A stretch of DNA of 64,000 nt, from assembly GCF_000691525.1 (NCBI RefSeq), contig NZ_JMDW01000008.1:62001-126000 (forward strand), written 5' to 3'. The notes under the pieces were generated by a model. It was not told the DNA's origin, did no database searches, and was given only the letters and a program-made list of their open reading frames with translations. The number at the start of each line of letters is the position of its first letter. The stretch's first letter is position 1. Below are positions 8,582-19,161 of this stretch, in pieces. A program made the translations under genes and the position numbers. The stretch is from Mycolicibacterium neoaurum ATCC 25795. GTDB taxonomy: Bacteria > Actinomycetota > Actinomycetes > Mycobacteriales > Mycobacteriaceae.

Positions 8582-9331
8582 CTACTGCTGCAGCGATCCG
8601 GTGCGTGGGACGTCGGTGGTGGCGATGCAGGTCACGGCGCGATCGCCGCGCTTCCAGGAGTCCTCGGTCGGGTAGAGCACGAACATGCCCACCTCGGGAT
8701 CTTCCATCGCGGCCGGAGCGAAGTCCTGCAGTGCGGGCGCGCAACGATCCTGGTAGTCGATGATCGCGGACTGGCCGGGGAAGCTGCCGCCCGGCACATC
8801 GATGACGAAGTAGACCTCACCCTTGTGCGGTTCGGCACAGCTGACCGTCTTGACCGAGGCCACCAGGCTGGCGTCCGACGGGATCTCCGAGAGGCAGTCG
8901 CCCAGCCCGATATCGGCGGCGTTCACCGAGTTCGGATCGAAGAGATCGGCGAACTCACTGTCGGCGATCTTGTCCTTGTTGGCCGCCACCAGCGCGAACA
9001 CGGCGATCAATCCGACAATCCACAGCGCCGAGAGGACCAGGCCCGCAATGGCCATCCCGCGGCCGCCCTGGCCCTTCTTGGCCTTGTTCAAGCCGACGAT
9101 GCCGGCGACGACGCTGATCAGCACGCCACCGATCACGCCGAAGATCAGCGAGACGACGGCCCACCAGTTCGTCCCTGGCGCCTGCTGCGGCGGGTAGGGC
9201 TGGCCGTACTGATCGGTGTAGGGCAGCGGCGGTGGGGGCGGCGGGTACTGGCCACCGGGTGGGGGCGGCGGATACTGGCCACCGGGCGGGGGTGGGGGGT
9301 ATCCCTGGGGCTGCTCCGGCGGCTGCGTCAT
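8582..9331 (-). CDS. Pro-rich membrane protein with DUF4190 and septum-formation-like domains
   Basis: 249 residues. The N-terminus (1-50) is Pro/Gly/Gln/Tyr-rich with a tandem PPPPPGGQY unit. A two-helix DUF4190 hairpin follows (about 55-120: WAVVSLIFGVIGGVLISVV, then AIAGLVLSALWIVGLIAVFALVA). The extracytoplasmic domain has Cys residues (GDCLSE, VSCAEPHKGEV, DRCAPAL, VTCIA) typical of the Septum_form family. The function is unknown; the context suggests an envelope role. It is the last gene of the thiC-thiD-hydrolase operon, overlapping the hydrolase stop by 4 bases (ATGA), so the TPP riboswitch should reach it. Confidence 0.75.
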   Translation of the reverse strand: MTQPPEQPQGYPPPPPGGQYPPPPPGGQYPPPPPPLPYTDQYGQPYPPQQAPGTNWWAVVSLIFGVIGGVLISVVAGIVGLNKAKKGQGGRGMAIAGLVLSALWIVGLIAVFALVAANKDKIADSEFADLFDPNSVNAADIGLGDCLSEIPSDASLVASVKTVSCAEPHKGEVYFVIDVPGGSFPGQSAIIDYQDRCAPALQDFAPAAMEDPEVGMFVLYPTEDSWKRGDRAVTCIATTDVPRTGSLQQ

Positions 9332-9968
9332 GAGAGAAAGATAGCCGCGGCGGCGACCGCAAGCGCGGGCACGTCCAAAGTCTTGGAACCGAGATCATGG
9401 CGGGCGCCGGTGACCTCGACGATTCGGGTAGGTCCGGCAATCAGCTCCGCGGCCGCGCGCAACTCCTCGATGGTGCCGAACGGATCGGCGGTGCCGTGGG
9501 TGAACACGGTCGGCACGGTGATATCGGGCAGGTGTTCGGTGCGGGACCGCTCCGGCTTGCCCGGCGGGTGCAGCGGGTAGGAGGACAGCGCCAGCACATC
9601 GGGCCGCTCGCTGCGGTTCGCGGTGACCATCGATGTCATCCGGCCACCGTAGGAGTGCCCGCCGGCGATGACCGGTCCATCGGTCTGGGTGCGCGCCCAG
9701 GCGATGGCCTCGGCGATACCGGCCTGGTCACTGGCGGCGGAGTTCGACGGCGGGCCCTTGGGCCTACGACGCCGGTAGGGCAGGTTGTAGCGGATGGCCA
9801 GATAGCCCCGTCGTGCCCACTCGTCGCACAGGTCGACCAGCAGCGCAGCGTCCCGGTTGCCGCCGGCGCCGTGGGTCAGCAGCACTATGCCCGCCGGGAT
9901 GGTTGCCGGTTCGTGGGCTATCCCCCCGATGTCTTCGACGCACTTGATGCCTTCCGGCCCCTGCAGCG

Positions 9969-9972
<4 letters not shown>
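9328..9972 (-). CDS. Alpha/beta hydrolase (KANL3/Tex30-like), Rv0421c-type
   Basis: 214-residue serine hydrolase. The oxyanion segment LLTHGAGGNRD, the nucleophile elbow GGHSYGG, the acid in HGTADPFG and the His in GARHDLG complete a catalytic triad. The open frame extends 27 codons upstream, but the ATG at 9972 overlaps the thiD stop as ATGA, which fits the operon style. The preceding frame is thiD coding sequence. The M. tuberculosis counterpart lies in the same position next to thiD. The substrate is unknown and no thiamine role is established. Confidence 0.8.
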
Positions 9973-12470
<2,498 letters not shown>

Positions 12471-12491
12471 TCACGGTAGCGCATGCTCGAC

Positions 12492-12524
12492 CGATTGCCG
12501 AGCAATCGTTTGTATAGCTAATAT
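12492..12524. promoter_or_regulatory. Palindrome plus -10 box in the thiC/MFS divergent region
   Basis: CGATTGC (12492-12498), a CGA centre, and GCAATCG (12502-12508) make a perfect palindrome. On the plus strand a TAATAT box (12519-12524) follows, so the palindrome covers the expected -35 zone of the MFS gene and lies just upstream of the thiC riboswitch promoter. It looks like a repressor operator for the exporter; no regulator gene is adjacent. Confidence 0.45.
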
Positions 12525-12551
12525 ATGTTTTTGCCGATCGTAGGGATTTGA

Positions 12552-14267
12552 GTGCCGATGACCCTTGAGCTGGAAAAGATCCACCAGCACCCCCGCTACA
12601 AGTGGGTCGTGCTGTCCAACACGACGATGGGCATCCTGCTGGCGTCGATCAACGCCTCCATCGTGCTGATCTCGTTGCCGGCGATCTTCCGCGGTATCGG
12701 GCTCAACCCGCTGGACCCCGGCAATATCAGTTACCTGCTGTGGATGCTGATGGGTTATCTGGTGGTCACCGCCGTGCTGGTGGTGCCGTTCGGACGGCTC
12801 GGTGACATGTTCGGCCGGGTGCGGATCTACAACCTGGGCTTCGTCGTCTTCACCGTGGCGGCGGTGGCACTGTCCTTCGACCCGTTCCAGCTCGACGGCG
12901 GGGCGATCTGGTTGATCGGGTGGCGGGTGATCCAGGGCGTCGGCGGCGCGATGCTGATGGCCTCGTCCTCGGCGATCCTCACCGATGCGTTCCCGGCCAA
13001 TCAGCGCGGCATGGCGCTCGGGGTGAACATGGTGGCCGCCGTCGCGGGCTCCTTCCTGGGACTGCTGATCGGCGGGGTGCTCTCCGAATGGCACTGGCAG
13101 GCCATCTTCTGGGTGGGCGTGCCGATCGGTGTGCTCGGAACCGTGTGGAGCCTGCGGTCCCTGGTCGAGCTGGGGGTGCGCACGCCGGGCCGGCTGGATT
13201 GGGCGGGGACGCTGACCTTCGGTGTCGGCCTGACGGTCTTGCTCATCGGTATCACCTATGGCATTCAGCCGCATGGCGATTCGAGCACCGGCTGGACCAA
13301 TCCGTGGGTGCTCGGGTCGATCATCACCGGTTTGGTGGTGCTGGTGGTGTTCTGTGTGATCGAGTTGCGGGTGGACCAGCCGATGGTCGATATTCGGTTG
13401 TTCCGGTCGGCGGCCTTCGGCATGGGGAACCTGGCCGGGTTGATGTCCTCGGTGGGACGCGGCGGTCTGCAGTTCATGCTCATCATCTGGCTACAGGGCA
13501 TCTGGCTCCCGTTGCACGGGTACAGCTTCGAATCGACACCGCTGTGGGCCGGCATCTACCTGCTGCCGGTCACCATCGGCTTCCTGATCGCGGCCCCGCT
13601 GGCCGGGTCGCTGGCCGACCGGTTCGGCGCACGACCGCTGACGGTGGGCGGCATGCTGCTGATGGCGGTGTCTTTCGTTGCGCTGTTGCTGATCCCGGTG
13701 AACTTCGACTACTGGGTGTTCGCCATGCTGGTGTTCCTCAACGGACTGGGCGGCGGCATCTTCACCGCACCCAACACCGCGGCCATCATGTCCAGCGTGC
13801 CCGCGTCGCAGCGCGGCGCCGCCTCTGGTGTGCGCGCCACCTTCTTCAACGCCGGATCGTCACTGTCGATCGGAATCTTCTTCTCGCTGATGATCGTCGG
13901 GTTGGCCAATGCGCTGCCCTCGGCGATGAGCAGCGGGCTGCAGGCCCAAGGGGTGCCGGCCTCGGTGGCCCACGAGGTGGCCAACACGCCCCCGGTCGGC
14001 AGCCTCTTCGCGGCATTCCTAGGCTACAACCCGATCGACGAACTGCTCGGTCCCTCGGGTGCGCTGTCGGATCCCGGGGTGAACGCCGAGGTGCTCACGG
14101 GTAAGACCTTCTTCCCCGAACTGATCACCGGTCCCTTCCATGCCGGGCTGACGGTGGTGTTCCTGGCTGCGGCGGCGATGATGCTGATCGGTGCGGTGGC
14201 GTCGATGTTCAGCGCGGGACGGTACAGCGCGGATGTTGGCGGCGACGGCGATTCATCGGCTCGGTGA
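12552..14267 (+). CDS. MFS drug exporter, DHA2 (14-helix) family
   Basis: 571-residue proton-driven efflux pump. The N-terminus (VLSNTTMGILLASINASIVLISLPAIFRGIG) is typical of EmrB/QacA proteins. Motif A appears as GRLGDMFGRVR after helix 2 and again as GSLADRFGARP in the second half. Hydrophobicity and length suit 14 helices. GTG 12552 follows TAGGGA with a 5-base gap; ATG 12558 is an alternative. It is divergent from the riboswitch-controlled thi operon and its last 15 bases overlap the convergent phosphotransferase gene. The substrate is unknown. Confidence 0.88.
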   Translation: MPMTLELEKIHQHPRYKWVVLSNTTMGILLASINASIVLISLPAIFRGIGLNPLDPGNISYLLWMLMGYLVVTAVLVVPFGRLGDMFGRVRIYNLGFVVFTVAAVALSFDPFQLDGGAIWLIGWRVIQGVGGAMLMASSSAILTDAFPANQRGMALGVNMVAAVAGSFLGLLIGGVLSEWHWQAIFWVGVPIGVLGTVWSLRSLVELGVRTPGRLDWAGTLTFGVGLTVLLIGITYGIQPHGDSSTGWTNPWVLGSIITGLVVLVVFCVIELRVDQPMVDIRLFRSAAFGMGNLAGLMSSVGRGGLQFMLIIWLQGIWLPLHGYSFESTPLWAGIYLLPVTIGFLIAAPLAGSLADRFGARPLTVGGMLLMAVSFVALLLIPVNFDYWVFAMLVFLNGLGGGIFTAPNTAAIMSSVPASQRGAASGVRATFFNAGSSLSIGIFFSLMIVGLANALPSAMSSGLQAQGVPASVAHEVANTPPVGSLFAAFLGYNPIDELLGPSGALSDPGVNAEVLTGKTFFPELITGPFHAGLTVVFLAAAAMMLIGAVASMFSAGRYSADVGGDGDSSAR

Positions 14268-15293
14268 CCAGTCACCCGCGGCGATACGGGCCGACAGTTC
14301 GAAGAGCCCGATGGCGCATCGGTGCAGATGTTCGCCGACCTCACGCGGGGCTCGACCGGATAGTGCGCGTACCCAGGTTCCCTCCAATACCACGGCCATC
14401 TTGAAGCCGGCCAGCGCTGTGTACCAATCGATCTCGTCGGCGCTTCTGCTGCTGGTGGCCGCGTAGGCCTCGATGACCTGGCGCCGCGACGGTAGCCCAC
14501 CCGCGGCCGCCAATCGTTCCCCGGTGGCGACCGGCGCCGGGTCCTGCGGCCAGCAGGCAAGCAGCCAGCCCAGGTCCAGCATTGGATCGCCCACGGTACA
14601 CATCTCCCAGTCCACGATCGCGGCGACCTCGGGGCGGTGTGCGTCGAGCAGCACGTTGTTGAGGTGGAAATCGCCGTGCATGATGCCCGGTCGAGGATCG
14701 GCGGGTTGGTTGGCGCGCAACCACTGCACGGTCCGCCCGACATCGGGTAGATCACCGGCTCCGGCACGGCCGTAGTCGTACCCGGTGAGCACGCCGACCC
14801 ACTGGTCCACCTGGCGGTCGAGGAAGCTGCCCGGTTTGGCGAACCCGGCCATCGGGGTGCCGGTCGGATCGAGATCGCCGAGTACGGCCAGCGCGCGTGC
14901 CACCGCCAGCCCGGATTCGTGCCGGGTCGCCGCGTCCGCGCTGTAGTGCTCGCTGATGCTGTCGCCGGGGTTGAACCCGTCGACCTCTTCCATCAGATAG
15001 AACACCATGTCCATGACGGCGAGGTCCTCGCAGCACACGACCAGCCGAGGATGCGGAACCCGCGAGCCCGCCAGCGATGTCAGCGCCGCGACCTCGCGCA
15101 GCATCGTGCGGTTGCTCGACGGTCGGGGGTGTACCGGCGGGCAGCGCAGGACCAGCCTGCGGCCATCCACCTCGAGCGCGATCACCCTGTTCTGGGTCCC
15201 ACCGGTCAGCGCACGGGCATCGGTGATCGAGTCACCGATGCCGCGTTCACGGAGCCAGGCCTGCACCGGGGCGAGGTCGATACCGAGATTCAT
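14253..15293 (-). CDS. APH-fold phosphotransferase, ACAD10/LvaA-like
   Basis: 346-residue kinase-fold protein. The Brenner motif HGDFHLNN (206-213) supplies the catalytic Asp, and the DFG-equivalent is VDWEMCTVGDP (about 227-237). The start ATG 15293 overlaps the TetR stop as ATGA. The family includes the kinase half of mammalian ACAD10/ACAD11 and Pseudomonas LvaA, which phosphorylate 4-hydroxyacyl-CoA so that an acyl-CoA dehydrogenase homologue can eliminate the phosphate. An acyl-CoA dehydrogenase is encoded divergently 1.5 kb away, so that role is more likely here than aminoglycoside resistance. Substrate length is not known. Confidence 0.82.
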   Translation of the reverse strand: MNLGIDLAPVQAWLRERGIGDSITDARALTGGTQNRVIALEVDGRRLVLRCPPVHPRPSSNRTMLREVAALTSLAGSRVPHPRLVVCCEDLAVMDMVFYLMEEVDGFNPGDSISEHYSADAATRHESGLAVARALAVLGDLDPTGTPMAGFAKPGSFLDRQVDQWVGVLTGYDYGRAGAGDLPDVGRTVQWLRANQPADPRPGIMHGDFHLNNVLLDAHRPEVAAIVDWEMCTVGDPMLDLGWLLACWPQDPAPVATGERLAAAGGLPSRRQVIEAYAATSSRSADEIDWYTALAGFKMAVVLEGTWVRALSGRAPREVGEHLHRCAIGLFELSARIAAGDWSPSR

Positions 15294-15952
15294 TGTGGTG
15301 GTGTGCCTTTCGTGCTGTCGACCCGAAGGGATCGCAGTCGGCGCGTCTCGGCGGATACCGGGGCCAGCAGCTGCCCGGCCGCGACGTCGATCAGGTGGCT
15401 CAGGAACAACGCGTGTTCGGTGCGATCGGTACGGGCCCGCAGGGCGAGTTCGACGACGACGAACCGGGTGGTGAGGAAGCGGCGGTGCAGCAGTACGGCT
15501 TCGGGTTCCAGCAGCGGTTCGAGCATTGCGCGCCAACGCTGCATGCTGCTGGTGGGGGAACCCACGCCGAGCGGTTCGACCGAGGGGTCCGGTCTGGTCA
15601 GCAGATCCGACATGGTCCGCAGGAAGCCGGCACCGGCGATGCCCTGATCCAACTTGGCGCCCAGCGGCCGGACCAGCGCGCCGGCCAGCAGGGCGACGTC
15701 GTCGGTTCCGGCTGCCTCATACGCGTCCAGCAGGGCGTGCCGACGGCTCTCGATCTCGGGATTGTGCTTGTCCAACAACGCTTTGACCAGACCGTCGCGA
15801 TCCCCGAACCAGTACTGGCCGGCGACGACGTTCTTCGATCCCGCTTCGCGACTGATCTCCCGCATGGGCACCGCGTCGACACCGCGTTCGGCGAACAGCC
15901 GTTCCGCGGCCTCCAGCAACCGTTCGCGGGTCTCCTTGTTCGGGGCGCTCAT
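15290..15952 (-). CDS. TetR-family transcriptional regulator
   Basis: 220 residues. The N-terminal helix-turn-helix (about 8-55: RERLLEAAERLFAERGVDAVPMREISREAGSKNVVAGQYWFGDRDGLV) is typical of TetR/AcrR, and the C-terminal ligand domain is unassigned. It overlaps the SDR stop and the phosphotransferase start by 4 bases each (ATGA), so it is in the middle of the operon. It likely represses this operon and the divergent acyl-CoA dehydrogenase through the palindrome at 16740-16753, with an acyl-CoA-like inducer. Confidence 0.88.
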   Translation of the reverse strand: MSAPNKETRERLLEAAERLFAERGVDAVPMREISREAGSKNVVAGQYWFGDRDGLVKALLDKHNPEIESRRHALLDAYEAAGTDDVALLAGALVRPLGAKLDQGIAGAGFLRTMSDLLTRPDPSVEPLGVGSPTSSMQRWRAMLEPLLEPEAVLLHRRFLTTRFVVVELALRARTDRTEHALFLSHLIDVAAGQLLAPVSAETRRLRSLRVDSTKGTPPQ

Positions 15953-16695
15953 CCCAGTCCGCTGGCCATGCCGCCATCGACCTTGAGGATGGCGCCGGTG
16001 GTGAACGAGGCGTCCGGACCGGCCAGGTAGGCGACGGCGCCGACGATCTCTTCGGGTCGGCCGATGCGTCCGAGTGGTACCGACTGCTCGATCCGGTGCA
16101 CCGTGTCATCGTTCCAGGCCGCGGTGACGTCGGTGTCGAACGGACCGGCCATCACGGCGTTGACTCGCACGGTGGGCCCGAATGCGCGGGCCAACCCGCC
16201 GGTGACGGTGTTCAGCGCGGCCTTGGCGGCCGCATACGGCAGGTCGTACGGCGCGGGGTGCACCGCGGCGATGCTGGTGATGTTGATGATGGACCCGCCG
16301 TCGCCCCGGCGCATCAGGTCGCCGGCGCGTACCGCCAGCCGGAACGGGCCGCCGAAGTTCACCCCGACCACCTTGGTGAAGAGTTCCTCGCTGAGCTCGG
16401 GCAGTGACGGATAGTGCGGGGACATCCCGGCATTGTTGACCAGGACGTCGATTCGGCCGAATCGCTGCTCGACGAAATCGATCAGCGCGTCGCACTGGTC
16501 CCAGGACGCGACGTGGCAGCCGAAGCCGACGGCGTCCACCCCGTGCGCATCGCGTAGTTCGCGGGCGAGCGCGTCGCAGGCATCGGCCTTGCGACTGGAG
16601 ACCACCACGTGGTCGCCCGCGGCGGCGAAATGGCGACACATCGCCCTGCCGAGACCGCGGCTTCCCCCGGTCACCACGACAACTCGTCCGGCCAT
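15949..16695 (-). CDS. SDR-family oxidoreductase (FabG-like)
   Basis: 248-residue classical SDR. The motif TGGSRGLG is near the N-terminus, NNAG follows, the catalytic Ser lies in INITSIAA and Tyr/Lys in PYAAAK. The C-terminal VDGGMASGLG is FabG-like. ATG 16695 is chosen because GAGGAAGG lies 10 bases upstream; the longer frame to 16731 lacks a ribosome site. It is the first gene of the SDR-TetR-phosphotransferase operon. A 3- or 4-hydroxyacyl-CoA or ketone step would fit the neighbours. Confidence 0.85.
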   Translation of the reverse strand: MAGRVVVVTGGSRGLGRAMCRHFAAAGDHVVVSSRKADACDALARELRDAHGVDAVGFGCHVASWDQCDALIDFVEQRFGRIDVLVNNAGMSPHYPSLPELSEELFTKVVGVNFGGPFRLAVRAGDLMRRGDGGSIINITSIAAVHPAPYDLPYAAAKAALNTVTGGLARAFGPTVRVNAVMAGPFDTDVTAAWNDDTVHRIEQSVPLGRIGRPEEIVGAVAYLAGPDASFTTGAILKVDGGMASGLG

Positions 16696-16739
16696 CTGGC
16701 GGGCACCTTCCTCGAGCCGATACAGTCGCATCGAAGTTT

Positions 16740-16753
16740 AATGCAATTGTATT
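16740..16753. promoter_or_regulatory. Imperfect palindrome in the SDR/acyl-CoA dehydrogenase divergent promoter
   Basis: AATGCAATTGTATT is centred on CAATTG in the 70-base gap between the divergent start codons. Its right half contains TACAAT on the minus strand (16746-16751), a near-consensus -10 for the SDR operon. On the plus strand TACAGT (16721-16726) is a candidate -10 for the dehydrogenase. One bound TetR dimer could therefore control both directions. Confidence 0.45.
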
Positions 16754-16765
16754 GGAGTGTAGCTG

Positions 16766-18061
16766 ATGTGGGACTTCTCGACGGAGCCGGAGTTTCAGGC
16801 GAAACTCGACTGGGCGGATGCCTTCGTGCGCTCGGAGGTGGAGCCGCTGGACCATGTGCTCGGCGATCCGTATGACAAGAGCGACGCACGGGCGATGCGG
16901 TTGATCGCACCGTTGAAGGAAGAGGTTCGGGCTCAACGGCTCTGGGCCTGCCATCTGACCCCCGAACACGGCGGACAGGGCTACGGCCAGGTCAAGCTGG
17001 CGCTGCTCAACGAGATCCTGGGGCGCTCGCGCTGGGCGCCGTCGGTCTTCGGTTGCCAGGCGCCGGATTCGGGCAACGCCGAGATCCTGGCCAAGTACGG
17101 CACCGCCGAGCAGAAGGCCCGCTATCTGCAGCCCTTGCTCGATGGCGAGATCTCGTCCTGCTACTCGATGACCGAACCGCTGGCCGGCGCCGATCCGACC
17201 CTGTTCACCACCCGCGCGGTTCTCGACGGTGACCATTGGGTGATCAACGGCGAGAAGTGGTTCTCCTCCAACGCGCGGTACGCCAGCTTCCTGTTGGTGA
17301 TGGCGGTGACCGATGACGGTCCCGACCGGCACCACACGATGTCGATGTTCATCGTGCCCGCCGATACCCCCGGGGTGGAAATCATCCGTGACGCCGGGGT
17401 CGGTACCGAGGACGCGGACCGTTCCAGCCACGCCTACCTGCGGTATCGCGATGTGCGGGTGCCCGCCGATCACCTGCTCGGCGCGCGGGGTGCCGCCTTC
17501 GAGATCGCCCAGACACGGTTGGGCGGCGGACGCATCCACCACGGCATGCGCACGATCGCGCAGGTCCGCAAGGCGTTCGATCTGATGTTGGAACGTGCCG
17601 CGTCACGCACCACTCGGCACGGTCGGCTGGCCGACCTGCAGGCCACCCAGGAGAAGATCGCCGACAGCTGGATCGACATCGAACAGTTCCGGCTACTGCT
17701 GCTACGGACCGCGTGGTTGATCGACAAGCACGACGACTACCGGGCCGTCCGCAAGGACATCGCCGCGGTGAAGGTCGCCATGCCGCGGGTTTTCCACGAT
17801 GTGGTCCAACGGGCCATGCAGTTGCACGGCGCACTCGGGATCTCCAACGAGATGCCGTTCTCGGCCATGATGGTCGAAGCGCAGGTCATGGCGGTGGCCG
17901 ACGGGCCGACCGAGGTACACAAGTGGACCCTGGCCAAGAGCTTGTTACGCGACGCGGTCCCGGGGGAGCCGAAGTTCGGCTCGGGTCACCTGCCGACCCT
18001 GCGCGATGCCGCACGCGAGCACCTCGCCGAGCGGCTCGAGGCGGCGGCGGCCGACCTGTGA
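16766..18061 (+). CDS. Acyl-CoA dehydrogenase, ACAD10/11-like
   Basis: 431-residue FAD flavoprotein. The FAD/substrate motif CYSMTEPLAGADPT is at about 131-144, the second strand motif INGEKWFSSNA follows, and the C-terminal helical domain has MQLHGALGISNEMP and DGPTEVHKWTLAK. These features and the length match the ACAD10/11 and FadE2-like branch rather than medium-chain enzymes. A ribosome site GGAG lies 8 bases before the ATG. It overlaps the zinc alcohol dehydrogenase by one base (TGATG). With the divergent phosphotransferase it may remove phosphate from a 4-phosphoacyl-CoA instead of, or as well as, doing ordinary dehydrogenation. Confidence 0.88.
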   Translation: MWDFSTEPEFQAKLDWADAFVRSEVEPLDHVLGDPYDKSDARAMRLIAPLKEEVRAQRLWACHLTPEHGGQGYGQVKLALLNEILGRSRWAPSVFGCQAPDSGNAEILAKYGTAEQKARYLQPLLDGEISSCYSMTEPLAGADPTLFTTRAVLDGDHWVINGEKWFSSNARYASFLLVMAVTDDGPDRHHTMSMFIVPADTPGVEIIRDAGVGTEDADRSSHAYLRYRDVRVPADHLLGARGAAFEIAQTRLGGGRIHHGMRTIAQVRKAFDLMLERAASRTTRHGRLADLQATQEKIADSWIDIEQFRLLLLRTAWLIDKHDDYRAVRKDIAAVKVAMPRVFHDVVQRAMQLHGALGISNEMPFSAMMVEAQVMAVADGPTEVHKWTLAKSLLRDAVPGEPKFGSGHLPTLRDAAREHLAERLEAAAADL

Positions 18062-19098
18062 TGCGTGCGGCGGTGCTGGCCGGGGTGGGAGCCCCGCACC
18101 TTGTCGATATCGCGGTTCCCGAACCGGGGCCCGGTGAGGTGCGGGTGGCGGTGCGTGCCTGCGGGGTCTGCGGTTCGGACCTGCACCTGATCGACGGGGA
18201 TATTCCGGTGCCCGAGATCCCGCTGATCCTCGGACACGAGGCGTCCGGCGTCATCGACAAGGTCGGTCCAGGGGTGTCCGCCCCGGTGGCAGCCGGGGAC
18301 CGTGTGCTGGTCAATCCCATCGTGGTCTGCGGGACATGCCGGGCCTGCCGCGCGGGCCGGACCAACCAGTGCCCCGACAACATCGTGCTCGGGGTGGCGC
18401 GCGCCGGCGCGGCGGCCGACTACGTGGTGGTACCGGCGGGCAACGTCCACCGGATACCGGAGTCGATCGACTTCGCCACCGCGGCGATCATGGCCGATGC
18501 GGTGGCCGGGCCGTTCCATGCCATCCGGACCGCCGGGGTGCGCTCGGGTGACACGGTGGCGGTGTTCGGACTCGGCGGACTCGGCATCCACGCGGTCATG
18601 ATCCTCAAGCAGGTGGTGGGTGCCCGGGTGGTCGGCGTCGATACCTACGACGCTGCGCTGCAGCGGGCGGCCGGGTTCGGGGTGGATATCGTCGTCGATG
18701 CCCGGGCGGGCCTGCCGAGTCGGCAGATTCACGCCGAAACCGGCGGTGTCGACGCCAGTTTCGAGTTCGTCGGCCGGGCCGACACGGTCGAGCAGGCAGT
18801 CCGCAGCCTACGGCCGGGCGGGCTGTGTTCGGTGATGGGAATCGGAACCGACAAGCTGGGCGGCAGCATGTCGGTCTCGACGTTCGTCGCCAACGAATGG
18901 ACGCTGCGCGGATCCTACGGTTATGTCCCCGCCGACCTCGATGACCTGATCGAGCTGGTGGGCAGTGGCACGCTGCGCATCGCGGGGACCATCAGTCACC
19001 GCATGCCACTGCGCGACTACCAGGAGGGGCTGGCCACCCTGCGCGATCGCAGCCGTAACCCGATCCGGGTGGTGATCGATATCGACGACAAGCGCTGA
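18061..19098 (+). CDS. Zinc-dependent medium-chain alcohol dehydrogenase
   Basis: 345-residue MDR-family NAD(P)-dependent oxidoreductase. Catalytic-zinc ligands are Cys37 (CGVCGSD) and His59-Glu60 (GHEASG). The structural zinc site is complete with Cys90, Cys93, Cys96 and Cys104, and the coenzyme motif GLGGLG lies near 170. The start ATG shares one base with the stop of the acyl-CoA dehydrogenase, so the two are translationally coupled. The open frame that reaches upstream to 17713 is antisense-free but overlaps the dehydrogenase in another frame and is not used. The likely role is oxidation of a secondary alcohol or keto reduction in the same pathway. Confidence 0.9.
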   Translation: MRAAVLAGVGAPHLVDIAVPEPGPGEVRVAVRACGVCGSDLHLIDGDIPVPEIPLILGHEASGVIDKVGPGVSAPVAAGDRVLVNPIVVCGTCRACRAGRTNQCPDNIVLGVARAGAAADYVVVPAGNVHRIPESIDFATAAIMADAVAGPFHAIRTAGVRSGDTVAVFGLGGLGIHAVMILKQVVGARVVGVDTYDAALQRAAGFGVDIVVDARAGLPSRQIHAETGGVDASFEFVGRADTVEQAVRSLRPGGLCSVMGIGTDKLGGSMSVSTFVANEWTLRGSYGYVPADLDDLIELVGSGTLRIAGTISHRMPLRDYQEGLATLRDRSRNPIRVVIDIDDKR

Positions 19099-19161
19099 AG
19101 CGCGGCCACCACCCCGGCTGGCGAACGTGGTGCGGCGCGATCCGCGCCTACACTCGGGCCG

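Noticed and set aside
9217..9310. Tandem repeat suspected to be a CRISPR or VNTR
   Set aside because: The repeat encodes the PPPPPGGQY units of the membrane protein; there are only two copies, no spacers and no cas genes.
14253..15293. Aminoglycoside phosphotransferase (resistance gene)
   Set aside because: The fold is APH-like, but the genomic partner is an acyl-CoA dehydrogenase and sequence features resemble the ACAD10/LvaA group, so catabolic function is favoured.
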